Below, piece by piece: positions 35,950 to 47,738 of a DNA stretch of 51,565 bases. Under the pieces are notes generated by a model, which was not told where the DNA came from, made no database searches, and saw only the letters and a list, made by a program, of their open reading frames with translations. A program made the position numbers and the translations under genes. Source of the DNA: Gloeophyllum trabeum ATCC 11539 (Eukaryota > Basidiomycota > Agaricomycetes > Gloeophyllales > Gloeophyllaceae); contig NW_006920412.1 in the NCBI RefSeq assembly GCF_000344685.1, forward strand, positions 347,559-399,123, given 5' to 3'. Within the stretch, counting starts at the first letter, position 1. Each line of letters begins with the position of its first letter.

Positions 35950-36500
35950 TAGAGCTCAGTGAAATACCCTGAGTTCTTGGCAGCGGTTAATAACAAGCTG
36001 TAATTAACAGGTTAATTACTTGTCAATATCTCAGGGTCGGATTTCCCTTGGTTAATTACCCTGAACCGGGTATTCGGGACATGGTTGTCCAAGGAGACTC
36101 TGGGCAGTGTCGGGGTGTATCTGGTGTTTCGTGAGCGACTACAAGCCACTCTACGGAGGATGAGACAGTTATGCCACCTACTGTCCAGGCAATGAGGTTG
36201 CTTTCGTCGTGTGCCAAGCCTGGTCTCTCACGCTGCTCGATGACTTGTTCCTCACAGTACTGCTCCTACGAAGGCTTTCAAGTGCTCCAAAGAGGAGGAG
36301 AACATGTCTCTACATTTATTGGGGCCTGAGGGACGTGTTTTACGAGCACCGACTCGAATGTACTGTCGAGGACACGCAAAGTGGCCAAATGTGGCCTTTT
36401 GGTTATTGACAATGTTAATTACATGTTAATAACTACCATTTTTGTTAATAACGTTGATAACGCTGTCGAGAACCCAGCGAGAGTAATTCACCGAGCTCTA
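35950..36500. mobile_element. Non-autonomous hAT-type transposon
   Basis: A 551-bp element flanked by a perfect 8-bp direct repeat ATTCCATG (35942-35949 and 36501-36508), the duplication length made by hAT transposases. The terminal inverted repeats read TAGAGCTCAGTGAAATAC (left) and, reverse-complemented, TAGAGCTCGGTGAATTAC (right). Further inside, CTGAGTTCTTGGCAGCGGTT pairs with CTGGGTTCTCGACAGCGTTA. Inside the ends are many GTTAATTA/GTTAATAA motifs (near 35987, 36013, 36050, 36415, 36424, 36444), like subterminal transposase-binding repeats. There is no coding sequence for a transposase. It is AT-rich at the ends relative to its surroundings. Confidence 0.85.
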
Positions 36501-36993
36501 ATTCCATGGCTTATGAGGCCGAACAGACTGTAAGATAAAACTATGATGTGAAGTGGATGCCAGATGTCCAAGCAACAGACATGCACCATTAGGCATTCTT
36601 GGAGAGTGGGTAAGTATCTTTTAGACTACTTAGGAGACAACAGCACAGGGCATTCTACCTGGCCCTAGATGGAGCTTGAATGAAAGAGAACCGGGAAACC
36701 TTAGGTCCCCTATATTACTAACAATATCCTTTGTATTATCTTACATGGTAGAAATAGTCTCCTTACAATGATTTGTCGACCCCCTGTAGCAGCCGCAACA
36801 TCTTGAACTTAGTGCAAGTTCTCAAGGTCGATTTCTTGAACAAAGGAGGGGTAAGTTGCCGGCGCCAGACGGCGCTTCACGAGTGATGTACACTCCGCAC
36901 TTTCGTAGTCCGAGTCGGATTCAACATTGGCGGGAGCCCGGACCGGGCCCACCGTCCAGCCAACGGATGTCTTTTAATTTTAAATTAGCTGTA

Positions 36994-37592
36994 CTATCAT
37001 TTGGGTAGTTTTGCAAAACTTTCTGTAAATCGACGTGTTGCGCTCAGTTCGCTGGCTTTTGCGTCAGATGTTTTTCATGGCATCGTGTAGCACCATTCTA
37101 TGTACCCAAATGTGATTTTTTCGTATTTTAATACGTGGTGTAGAGGATGCTGGACAGATGCTGGGGTGTGCAGGGGGTTTTGCAAAAGTTTGTCACGCGT
37201 GACATCCCCGCGAGATCCATCACGTTTTTGTCACGATCCGCCTCTCGAAGTTTTGCAAAACAGCATCGCTATAGCTACATCCTCAATCTCTTCACAATCG
37301 GGCTGCTTGAGTAGCTCAATGTATGGTACACCAGTATAGTCCAAACAAAATCCCAGCAAAAAACCATGGAATGGGTACCAGATCTAGGCTTCACATGGTC
37401 TGTAGGTGGTTGCAAACACCCTCCTCTTCCTCCCTCTCCATGACCACTCGATATTTCCCTAAACCAACTTGACAGAGGGTATCTACTAGTCTATATCTAC
37501 ATGCCTAAAAAGTCTCTATTTTTTCTTTTGGCATGGAGCTCTCTAGGGGCTGCGGTAGTTTTGCAAATTTTGCAAAACTACCCAAATGATAG
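36994..37592. mobile_element. Non-autonomous DNA transposon with 25-bp perfect inverted repeats, TA flanks
   Basis: The left end CTATCATTTGGGTAGTTTTG (extending to GCAAAA, 25 bp) is repeated exactly, inverted, at the right end. Both ends are flanked by TA within GTAC (36991-36994 and 37592-37595), so the duplication may be TA (Tc1/mariner/pogo style). Because GTAC is a palindrome, a 4-bp duplication cannot be excluded. The core GTTTTGCAAAAC recurs inside, near 37009, 37173, 37249 and 37557. There is no transposase ORF. Length 599 bp. Confidence 0.75.
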
Positions 37593-38075
37593 TACTCGCA
37601 CTGGTAGTCCTACGCCATTCGTATATGATACTTAGTAGACGATTCAACAGCATCTGTGCTCATCAATAAAATACAGGGCCCAGACCACTGTGAGCAGGCG
37701 AATCCCGGGGTAGATCCTTAAATTTTGTAGTATAGATGTATTTCTGACACCCTTCTCCCGATGCATCCCAGGCCAAGCTGCCCGGTGGACTTGGACTTGG
37801 AGGTGGTCCACAGAGTACAGTCTCACTGGACGAGCGCCACCCTCTTTCTTACGACGCCTTGTTGTACATGTCCTATAGGCCATACGAGAATCGATACGCT
37901 AACAGAAGCAGCATGATACACGCTAATGCGACTGTCCAAGACAACCCTCACTGTAGTCCGTGAGTCCATAGTGTCTTTACTGATGCAAGTCCGTAGATCC
38001 ATCTACGACCGCCAGGCGAGTTAGACCAGCGCACTATGCAATGGAAGGCACTGACTCACCTTCCCAGCATCGCCC
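37593..38075. other. Intergenic region downstream of the cerato-platanin gene
   Basis: No gene, repeat or RNA was recognised. It should contain the 3' end of the minus-strand cerato-platanin transcript. Confidence 0.4.
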
Positions 38076-38501
38076 TCACAACCCGCACTGCGAGACATCC
38101 ACCTGGTTTACAGTCGCATCCACCCGACCAAGGAACTCCGCCTGGTTATCCGTCAATGCATTCATCGCCTCCAACGAGATATTGAACCCCTCCTCCGCAT
38201 GGTCGATCGCGAGCACCGTGATGGTCTTCTCATTGTACGTCAGCTGCCAACACGTCCCGCACTGCGGCGAATTCCACCCCGCGACCGCCGCGGCGCCCCC
38301 GATGTACGGGAAGTCCGGGAGGGACCCGAAGGTCGAGAGGGACGGGTACCTGCTGAGGATGCCGTTCGGCCCGTCCGAGCAGGAGACCGTGTCGAGCGAT
38401 TGGCCGCTGTTGTCGTAGGTGGTGTCGTAGGAGACGGTGTCTGCCAGTGTCAAGGGCAGGAAGGCGGCCGCGAGGGTGACGAAGGTGCGGATGAACTTCA
38501 T
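38076..38501 (-). CDS. Secreted cerato-platanin family protein
   Basis: A small secreted protein of the cerato-platanin family, which is associated with the fungal cell wall and chitin binding and acts at fungus-host or fungus-surface contacts. MKFIRTFVTLAAAFLPLTLA is a clear signal peptide, cleaved before DTVSYDTTYD. The mature part shows VSCSDGPNGILSRYP, FPYIGGAAAVAGWNSPQCGT, CWQLTYNEKTITVLAIDHAE and VDVSQCGL, with the four conserved cysteines that form two disulphides. It is a single exon of 141 codons, usual for the family. The in-frame upstream ATG at 38654 is ignored because only the start at 38501 begins with the signal peptide. Confidence 0.95.
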   Translation of the reverse strand: MKFIRTFVTLAAAFLPLTLADTVSYDTTYDNSGQSLDTVSCSDGPNGILSRYPSLSTFGSLPDFPYIGGAAAVAGWNSPQCGTCWQLTYNEKTITVLAIDHAEEGFNISLEAMNALTDNQAEFLGRVDATVNQVDVSQCGL

Positions 38502-39448
38502 ATTGTGAGTGGTCTGTCGGTGGGGACGTTGTGTGGTGCGGAGGTTAGTAAGAACTATGCGATTGCAGCGCTTGCTGAGGGAGATGAAGTCGAGGGCCAT
38601 CCATTTTATCCTCTTTCGCTGCGGCATTCCTTGACCGACCGGGGGAGACTGCACAAAGTTGCTGTACTAATTCACGGCTTCATGTTAGTCACGTCCATTC
38701 ATTCGACCATCCGGCAGATAGAAAACACCCACCGGAGATTATCTCGAAACGAAGGCAGGACCTGAGTGTGAGAGAGCCAAACAGGTTTGCATGGGCTCCA
38801 TCCTCCTACGTAAAGAAAGATTCTGCTTGCGGGTAAGTCTGCCCGCGACGAGAGTGAAGATCAAAAGAGAGCTTAGAGAACGACAGGATACCTCAGCGGC
38901 AAGTAGGCCTCGACGGAACCGTCGTTGCGGATACCCTCCCTGTACACTGAGCAGTTCTTGCACTTGGCGACATCGACAGGAACCCCGGGGTACACAGGTA
39001 CTTTATCAACAGAAAGTCAAGCCATGACCGAGTTTGTCTGGCAGGAGCGAACAACATCATGTCGCTCCTCCTAACGCACCTCCACCGATATGGCAGCAGA
39101 GGAAAAAGACAGATAGACATAGCGCTGCGAGATGGGATGCACTCGCGTCGACTTCGAACAACCTATGGACATCACAGCTACGGACCTTGTTCAACATCGG
39201 TTCGGTGGTGCTGCCTCAGACACACACAAACATCCCGACTGCTGTGCGGAGAAAATTATGCATAAACGGGAGCCGTAGCGTATGCATAACATCGACGGAC
39301 ACAATAATGATACTGTTGACAGAACCATGGCGGGGGAGCAAAGAGACAGGCAGGCAGATAGATTGCATTGCGGGAATGACGTTGAAGGTCCAATGCTGCG
39401 TGAAGAGGCGGTGGCCCCAATCAACATTGGCAGGTAAAGGGAGTAAAT
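38502..39448. other. Intergenic region, promoter side of the cerato-platanin gene
   Basis: About 0.95 kb without a recognisable gene. A minus-strand gataaaat near 38606 is about 100 bp upstream of the cerato-platanin start and may be its core promoter. The end nearest 39448 should hold the COX5 3' UTR. Confidence 0.4.
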
Positions 39449-40168
39449 CTATTTGACGGTGACGAAGCCTTTGCCTGAGTACCCTTCCGACGAAATACCT
39501 GCGGAAGCCAGTCGGTAAGCAAGCGATGCGTCTGGGACGGCGGAGAACAGGCAGACGCGTACCAGAGATAGGGTTCATCTTTTGCTCCTTCGCCCGCTCG
39601 TTGCTCGCCTCCTGCCATTCTCTCGTCATAGTGTTCGGTGGCTTCACCGCTGCACAAAACGACAATCAGCACATCAAAACAAAACAAAACGCCAAGAACC
39701 ACGCATACGCACAGACTTGCCGGAGAGCGTAGTAGAGCAGGCCGGTGGTACCGATGAGACCGAGGGTCGCGAACAGGATCTTCACGCCGGAGCCAGGCGG
39801 GTTGACGGGCGCACGGGGACCATGGGGGCCGAACGCGACGTAGTACGCTACACACCCAGAACATCAGGACACGGCCAAACCACCACCCCAAACAAACAAA
39901 CACCCGTACCAGCCTTCTTCTCGTCAATCGACAGCTCCTTCCAGTCCTTCTTCTGGATCTGCTCGAGCTGCTGGTGCACCGCGAGCTGCTCCTCGCCGCT
40001 CAGCTTCTCCCACTGCGCCTCCACGTTCGACAGCGGGATGGCCGCGGCGGGAGCTGGCGACGACGAGCTGCTGCCCGCCATCGAAGCGTTCGCGGACGTC
40101 GCGAGCGCGCGCACGCGCAGCGGCGCCGCGACTTTTCTGCGCGCCAGGCGGAGGGCTTGCGCTTGCAT
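39449..40168 (-). CDS. COX5: Cytochrome c oxidase subunit 5 (COX IV homologue)
   Basis: A nuclear-encoded subunit of respiratory complex IV in the mitochondrial inner membrane. The N-terminus MQAQALRLARRKVAAPLRVR is a basic, acid-free mitochondrial presequence. The matrix domain follows: EAQWEKLSGEEQLAVHQQLE and KKDWKELSIDEKKA, then AYYVAFGPHGPRAP. Next is the single transmembrane helix (VKILFATLGLIGTTGLLYYA). The intermembrane tail is TMTREWQEASNERAKEQKMN and, across the last intron, ISSEGYSGKGFVTVK, stopping at 39449. Three introns. The alternative ATG at 40180 adds MHTN; I prefer 40168 because the presequence begins there cleanly. Confidence 0.93.
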
Positions 40169-40545
40169 GTTTGTGTGCAACTAACAGGAGGGGGCGGGTA
40201 TTAGGCGTGTAATAGGGTGCGTCTATAGGGACGGAGGAAGGGGGTGGGTGACGAAAATGGCGCGTGGTAAACGCCGCCCACGCCATTCGTCGACAATCCG
40301 CGCACTCGGGTCGGACCGGGACTCGTCGCCGCTGTACCGAGGCCATTCGAGGCTGCTCTCATCGTCACCTGCCTGACATTTATACGAATTATAACGGCCT
40401 GGACGCACAGCTACTCAAACATGTATTCGCTGCGAGACGACTAGTACGGACAGCAGAGCAACAATATATCGGTAAGATCGCGAGCATGCAAGAAAAGGAG
40501 AGAAACAACTAGTACAACGCGACGTCGACGAGCATCGCGGGTCGC

Positions 40546-41652
40546 TCATGCAGCAGCCTCCGCAACTCCGGGGCAATCCTTGGAGATATGGCTGCAGCAG
40601 GCGAGTCAGCGAGTCAACATTTCTAACAGCGAAGAGGACACTAACCCCTCCGAGCCACACGTGTAGCACGCGCGCTTTTGCGGCTGCGGGCAATCCCTGC
40701 TGATGTGCCCCTGCATACATCGTCAGCTCGGTACTTCCCTCCAATAAACGCTAGTACTCACGAAGCCAGAGCAGTTGTAGCACTTCGCGCCCTGCACGCA
40801 ATCACGCGACATGTGGCCTACACCACCACAGGTGTAACTGGAACCCTCATCAGTCCATTGATTCCCATTCCCCCGTAAGATACGCACCAGGTCTTCTGCT
40901 GGCCACCAAAGGAGCCGTAGCTGCCTCCGCCGCCGTAGCTTCCACCCGGGGCCTCAGGGCACGCACGCGCAATGTGCCCGACTTTGCCACAGCGGTAGCA
41001 CTCCGCGCCGGACGACGCGCCTCCGCCGTAACCCGCGTTACCGCCCGTCGCAGCGGTGTTTTGGGGGCACTCCCGACTCTGCATTCAAATGCGTAAGCAT
41101 CAACACATCTCGGATTGGATTGCATGTATGCTGGTGAACTCACGATATGCCCTTCTTGGCCGCACTTGTAGCACGACTTCGGCTTGGCCTCCATCGTGCA
41201 GTCACGGGAGACATGGCCTTCGAGACCACAGTTGTAGCTATCGCAGCGCGCCCAAATCGTGAACCTCCGCAACGCCATCGCAAAAAGTGACCATTTACCA
41301 TGTAGGAGTGCCAGCCTTGGGGCAGTTGGCGGCCTGGTGGCCAACTGGACACCGTGCAAGTCAACAAGAACGGGCGATGGCGGGTCGAGAACGACACGGC
41401 ACGATCATTCAAATGCATATATTGATTGCGAGTCGGTAGGGTGTAAGTGTATCAATTTTGCCGTACATAGCAAAAACCCCGTCAGCAACGCTCCGCACAC
41501 AGAAGAAGAATTAGAAGCTGCTCGGTAAAGCCAAAAGGCAGGAGGCGTAGTCTAGATCGAGAGCGCCCGCGAGCACCACCTCCCAGCCACGAGCAGCAAC
41601 ACGAAACACCACGCACATCCGCCACAGTTAAAGCATCCACGGGCACCAGCCA
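40546..41652 (-). CDS. GIS2: CCHC zinc-knuckle nucleic-acid-binding protein (CNBP/Gis2)
   Basis: Seven retroviral-type zinc knuckles (CxxCxxxGHxxxxC) in order: CFNCGGFGHQAANC, CYNCGLEGHVSRDC, CYKCGQEGHISREC, a Gly-rich linker, CYRCGKVGHIARAC, a second Gly/Ser-rich linker, CYTCGGVGHMSRDC, CYNCSGFGHISRDC and CYTCGSEGHISKDC. It ends PGVAEAAA. Seven knuckles match CNBP and yeast Gis2, which bind single-stranded G-rich RNA/DNA and influence translation and stress granules. At least six introns fall inside or beside the knuckles, several splitting a Cys or Gly codon. The start at 41652 gives MAGARGCFNCGG, with knuckle 1 immediately at the N-terminus as in orthologues. Confidence 0.95.
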
Positions 41653-42392
41653 TTGTCTCTTCTTTGTACAGTACGGGAAGTCTGAAGCGAGAGAGAACGG
41701 ACGTTAGACGCGCGCTTCTGCCTTCACCGCCGTCGACGAGGCCGGCACAGAGCACGTTCTGTTGTACGTACACTTTGCGAGCGGAGGGTTGAGGGCTGTC
41801 GGTGTCGACGAGCGAGAAGAGCCAAGGGTGAGCTGCGAGCGAGGAGAGAGGGAACAGGAGAGACGCAGATAGTGCGGGGGGCGATGGCGGTTAAGAAGAA
41901 AAAAGAGCGGCCTGCAGCGCCTTACATAACTTGTTTATTGATAGCAGGGCCACGTGGACGAGCAGCGCCCGGCGCCCTACGCTGATTGGCTGGAGCACCC
42001 TGCCGGCGTACTCAAGTGCCCACATATTTTCGCAGCGGGTGGCGACTAATTATGCTCGGGAACCAGCCAGCTGACTTGCAAGTAGCGGGAAGGCTGCCAG
42101 GTGGGGAGGAGTGCAGGGCGACTATACCTGATTTACATCGGCTGGAAAACACAAAACTCAATCGTCGCGGGCGTTCCTCCGCTCGATTGCTCCGCGACCC
42201 TGCTGCGGTTGCGAGAGACGTACGAAAGAACGAAAGAGCGAAGACAGGTTAATGGCACGAGCCACGCTCGAACGGGATATATTGCAGTCTCGTTGCAGGA
42301 TGCTTGAGAGTATATTTTTGCAATGTCGCGACAAGTCCCTTCTATTCTGACATGCAGCCTCCACGTGCAAGGAACTATCACGTCGTCCTCTT
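41653..42392. other. Intergenic region between Gis2 and ATP15
   Basis: About 740 bp holding the Gis2 promoter and the 3' end of ATP15. No gene was recognised. Confidence 0.4.
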
Positions 42393-42747
42393 CTATACCG
42401 CCGCGCTACCTTTCGGCTTCTCGGTCTCCTCAGGAGGGACTAGGTAAACCTGACAACGTGCGACGACCGTCAGAACGGAGGAACGAAACGCATCAACAAT
42501 GCAACACGCACCTGCTCGCCGCCCTGGCCATTCTCCCAGTGCTGGTACCGCAGAGCAGTAAGCCCCCTCTTCTCAGCCTTGACGCGCTCGCTCTCCTTCA
42601 AGGACTGGCGCAGGGCCCGAGCGCAGATCTGCGAGTATCGGTTGAAACTGTCCGCATTCATACACTCATAAGTAAACAGGAAACACTCATACCCGCAAAA
42701 AGGAAAGCAACTCACGTAAAGTGCGCACGCCAGGTAGCACTGCTCAT
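42393..42747 (-). CDS. ATP15: Mitochondrial F1Fo ATP synthase subunit epsilon
   Basis: A small central-stalk subunit of the mitochondrial ATP synthase. Three exons join to MSSATWRAHFTFNRYSQICA, then RALRQSLKESERVKAEKRGL and TALRYQHWENGQGGEQ, then VYLVPPEETEKPKGSAAV with a stop at 42393. The opening S/W-R plus (F/Y)xxYxxIxARALRxSLK pattern is that of fungal Atp15/epsilon. The protein is about 74 residues, too short and too split to stand out as an ORF. There is no cleavable presequence, usual for this subunit. Introns: about 42644-42703 and 42443-42510 (approximate). It is divergent from the Rab gene. Confidence 0.88.
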
Positions 42748-43026
42748 GGTGGACGAAGGACGGTGTGCAAGCGGTCGGAGCTGGCCACGGTTGCGAGACG
42801 CTACGGGCGTCGGTCGGCGATGTCCGGCGAGTCGCGTGGCCTGACGTAATCACGTATGACCGTGTCTGCGCCTGTGGGCGCAGGGGCAAGGTATCCAGCA
42901 ACGACGTCTTGTACCATTACCACTGCTTTTCCTCTTGCTTACGCGTTACACAATATTACATTGCGACAAAGCGGCTTGGGAAACCATTTTGGCGACGGCG
43001 GAGCTTGATATACACCGCGTGACGCG
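42748..43026. promoter_or_regulatory. Shared divergent promoter, ATP15 and Rab GTPase
   Basis: The start codons of ATP15 (minus) and the Rab gene (plus) are separated by 279 bp, so both promoters must lie here. No TATA box is evident. Confidence 0.5.
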
Positions 43027-44044
<1,018 letters not shown>

Positions 44045-44483
44045 TATCCTTATCGCTCTCCACCTTGGACGGGACACGTTTGTTGCGGCTGTCGTTGTTG
44101 TATTAATAATATCTTTGTGTATTCATCTACTCACCGGGGACATGTCAATATCGATATCAGTAGAGTACATACCGTCTATAATACGAGCGTTGTTTGGTGT
44201 TGCTCGTGACTGATGGATTACACACTAAGCTGTCAGTGTGAGATAGTGTACATAGCGATGCCTGGTTCCCATAACTTACTGGTACACACTATGTAGGACA
44301 CATGTACGATACTTATTCATATATACAGTTGGTTAGGCGGGATAGAATAAATTACGACGTCCGTCCATACGTCCCATACAGTACCAGCCCTCAGACGCCT
44401 CCACGAATCCAAATCCACTGGCAGGACCCACATGCTCCATTCGAGAGGAAGACAACAGCTTCCCAATGATCGATGCATCAGCG

Positions 44484-44975
44484 TCAGCTCCCAGCAGCCT
44501 TGATCGAGTCGGCGTATTCCTGCAGCTGGGCCACGAAGCCAAAATTGGGCTCGGCCGCGGCGCGCTTCTCCTTCACATACTGCACCGCCTGCTGGGGCGT
44601 CCAGCCGTACTGCGCGATGAGGAACGCGGAGACGACGCTCGCGCTGCGGCTGACGCCCTGCGCGCAGTGCACGAGCACGCGCGCGTCGCCGTCGCGCAGG
44701 GCGTCGCGCACGAAGGACGTCGCGCCCGGCAGGTGCGCGGCGAGCTCCGCGAACGGGTGGTCCTCGAGCGGGATCTGCTTCTGCTGGACGGACGGCGGGA
44801 CGGCCACGGCGCCGCGCATCGCGGAGAGGACGTGCGTGATGCCCAGCGCGGCGAGGAGCGCGGAGTTCTCCGCGCACGAGAGGTCGGACATGTAGAGGCG
44901 GGGGATGATCTCGGTGATGTCTGGGGAGAGGCGGGCGGGCGTGCGTGGACCGGCGGTCCTGGTCTTGGAGGGCAT
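44484..44975 (-). CDS. Dual-specificity protein phosphatase
   Basis: A cysteine-based phosphatase of the DUSP type. SPDITEIIPRLYMSDLSCAE opens the domain and GITHVLSAMRG follows. The signature loop is VLVHCAQGVSRSASVVSAFL (HCxxGxSRS, with Cys and Arg of the active site near 44645-44665). The general-acid aspartate is probably in LEDHPFAEL. YGWTPQQAVQYVKEKRAAAE and PNFGFVAQLQEY complete the fold, as in compact DUSPs. A single exon of 163 codons from the ATG at 44975. An in-frame ATG at 45011 would add 12 residues. There are no targeting or docking domains, and the substrate is unknown. Confidence 0.88.
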   Translation of the reverse strand: MPSKTRTAGPRTPARLSPDITEIIPRLYMSDLSCAENSALLAALGITHVLSAMRGAVAVPPSVQQKQIPLEDHPFAELAAHLPGATSFVRDALRDGDARVLVHCAQGVSRSASVVSAFLIAQYGWTPQQAVQYVKEKRAAAEPNFGFVAQLQEYADSIKAAGS

Positions 44976-46255
44976 GTCGTGTCGTGGCCGATGGGTATAG
45001 TAGGGCTGCATGGTGGCTCGCAATAAGAATGGGTCGTGCCACACATGTGGTGGACGCACTCACCATAATACACGGCGTCCGCAGTCGATAAATGGCTCCC
45101 GAGACGAAAGGAGCTGTGCGATAGAAAATTGAAGGGCTAATAGTGTGTGGTCTGGAACAGAATGCGCGGCCTGTTATAAGGGAAAGCTGTGGCCCCGGGG
45201 GCGAAGAAGGGGGGAAAATAAACAAGAGTCTAGGCAGGATGCCACAGGGACATGGGGCGCCTCAGAGGGGCTTTTGTATTCGGGAAGAGGAGACAGCGCG
45301 CATGTAGAAATGGCGAGTTTGCGCTGAGCGGGCCAACACATCTGAAGATCACTGACCAACTTCCGACGCACAGCAATAATCGGGTTCCGGCTAGCCTCGC
45401 ATCAGCCAGTCCCGACACAAACATGATCATCAGCCACTGTCGGCCTGCTCGTCCTGCAGCGCCTCATCCCGCCCCCGCGCGAGCCTGGGGCCGGGCGAGC
45501 ACCTGCCTCGGGACGGAGCAATATACCTGCGCTATATGACATTCCAGATACCACAACATATCGTAATCACAGGCAATCAATGTGTGGCATTTGGGAGCGG
45601 AAACTTGCAGAGGCCGTATAATACAGCACAGCCCCGGTGTATTGTAGTCTGTCGCGGCTCCTGTCTTCCGAGCTCAGCGACGCGTGAGGTCCGAGATGAG
45701 CAGAGGGCGGGTGTCAGCGGAAATCCGCCCATTCGACACGTCTGCCAGAGAGGAGAGCCACAGTGGTGATGGTACCTGCAACGCGCTGACAGGCGACCTC
45801 GTTCCACGTCGTCCTCGGGATCACAACGACGAACGCGGAGGCGGGCGTGGGCGCGGCCACAGCTTCTCCAGGTGATAAACAGGCTCTCGGTACCGCCCAA
45901 AACTCCCATGTCCATGTCTAGCCAGGTCCGCGGCCTGGTATTTTGATAAAGGGGATGCATACTCCTAGTACATTTAGGGAGAAACAAAGACATAATAAAG
46001 ACAGTAACGTAGACACGCATCGACGCTAATGTGAAACAAACAGGGGACGTCATGAGCATCGTGAGACAAGACAAAGTACTCTCGTTATGAACACGGGGAC
46101 CTTTTGGATGACTACCGGTATAGCGGTGGAAAGCAGGAGAGTTGATACAACAGTGCAACGTGCAATCGGGACGGGGTGTTTAGAAGCATCTAAATGAGGT
46201 CGCTATGGTTTGATAAACAGTTAGTGTGATGCAAGAAATTACCGTACAAGGACAC
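44976..46255. other. Intergenic region, nothing recognised
   Basis: About 1.3 kb between the phosphatase start and the eIF4A stop. It holds the phosphatase promoter and the eIF4A 3' UTR. ORFs on both strands (such as minus 45577-46158) lack recognisable motifs. Confidence 0.4.
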
Positions 46256-47738
46256 TTACGCGACGTTCAGGGGCATCTCGTCGATCTGAGTATTGTAGAA
46301 TTCTAACCGGGGACATAGGTCAGCCACCAAGCAATCAAACCAACAAAGACGCCACGCCTACGTTCGATATCTCTCAACATCCTCACGTCATCCGTCGTAA
46401 CAAAGTTAATGGCAACACCCTTACGGCCGAACCGTCCACCACGACCAATCCGGTGGATGTAGTTTTCTCGGTTGGTGGGCAAGTCGTAGTTGATCACAAG
46501 CGACACCTGCTGTACGTCAATGCCACGCGCAAGCAAGTCCGTCGTGATGAGCACGCGGGATGATCCTGAGCGGAACTCCTTCATCAGGACCTCGCGCTGC
46601 TTTTGGTCCATATCGCCGTGCTAGCCAAGCAAGATCAGTACCCGGCGGCCGCTGAAAATGGACTATCATACCATGGCAGACACAGTGAACTCGCGCGAGT
46701 GCATCTTCTCCGTCAACCAGTCGACCTTTCGCCTTGTGTTGCAGAAGATAACCGCCTGGGTAATGGTGACAGTCTCGTACAGATCGCACAGCGTGTCCAA
46801 CTTCCACTCTTCCTTCTCCACAGCAATGTAGAACTGCTTGATACCTTCCAAAGTCAGCTCGTCCCTCTTGACGAGAATCCGAATGGGGTCGCGCATGAAC
46901 TTCTTCGTCACCTCCAACACATCAGCGGGCATGGTAGCCGAGAGCAGCACAACCTGGGTGTCCTGCGGCAGCAGCTGGAACACCTCGTAGATCTGGTCCT
47001 TGAATCCGCGAGACAACATCTCGTCCGCCTCATCAAGACAGAAGATCTTGATGTTGTCCGTCCGCAGCGCGCGGCGGTTGATCATGTCGTACACGCGCCC
47101 GGGCGTGCCGACTACGATCTGCACGCCCTCCTGGAGCTTCGCCATGTCCTCGCGCACGTTCGTCCCGCCAACACACGCGTGGCAGGTGATGTTCATGTAG
47201 TCGCCGAGCGCGATCACGACCTTCTGGATCTGCTGCGCGAGCTCGCGCGTCGGCGCGAGGATGAGCGCCTGGCAGCCCTTGACGTTCATGTCGAGCTGCT
47301 GCAGGATGGAGATGGAGAAGGTCGCGGTCTTGCCCGTGCCGGACTGCGCCTGGGCGATGACATCGTGGCCCTTGATGACGGGGACAATGGCGCGCTGCTG
47401 GATGGCGGAGGGGCGCTCGAAACTATGAACGCCGTGAATTCGTGCTATCTACGAGAAATTTTGCAGCAGAGCAAACTCACCCGTAAGCGTAGATACCTCG
47501 AAGCAACTCGGGCTTCAGCTCCATGTTGTCGAAGCTGGCCGCAACCGCCCGTCAGTCCTCTCCTGCACCCTCACCCGAACGAAAAGACGCACTTGTCGAC
47601 GACCTGGTCCCAGTTGGACTCAATCTCGCCCTCCTGGACATCCTGCAACTGTTCCTCACTGCAAAAAATGCCGCACAAAGCGAACGATCAGCCCGCCAGC
47701 ACAGACCTCCCAGCGACCCGGAAAACGTACGCAGACAT
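46256..47738 (-). CDS. TIF1: Translation initiation factor eIF4A, DEAD-box RNA helicase
   Basis: The ATP-dependent RNA helicase of the eIF4F cap-binding complex. Exon 1 is ATGTCTGC; splicing gives [20 protein letters not shown]. The motifs follow in order: [20 protein letters not shown] (Q motif), AQSGTGKT (I), APTRELAQQ (Ia), [16 protein letters not shown] (Ib), DEADEML (II), LLSATMP (III), [13 protein letters not shown] (IV), [18 protein letters not shown] (V) and [15 protein letters not shown] (VI). The end is [14 protein letters not shown], stopping at 46256. Every core motif is canonical. About five introns; about 396 residues. [12 protein letters not shown] distinguishes eIF4A from eIF4A-III. 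The promoter contains an imperfect 13-bp tandem repeat at 47772-47795 and a short GATA run. Confidence 0.97.

Noticed and set aside
44466..45026. Plus-strand 186-codon ORF
   Set aside because: It is antisense to the dual-specificity phosphatase, with no recognisable features of its own.
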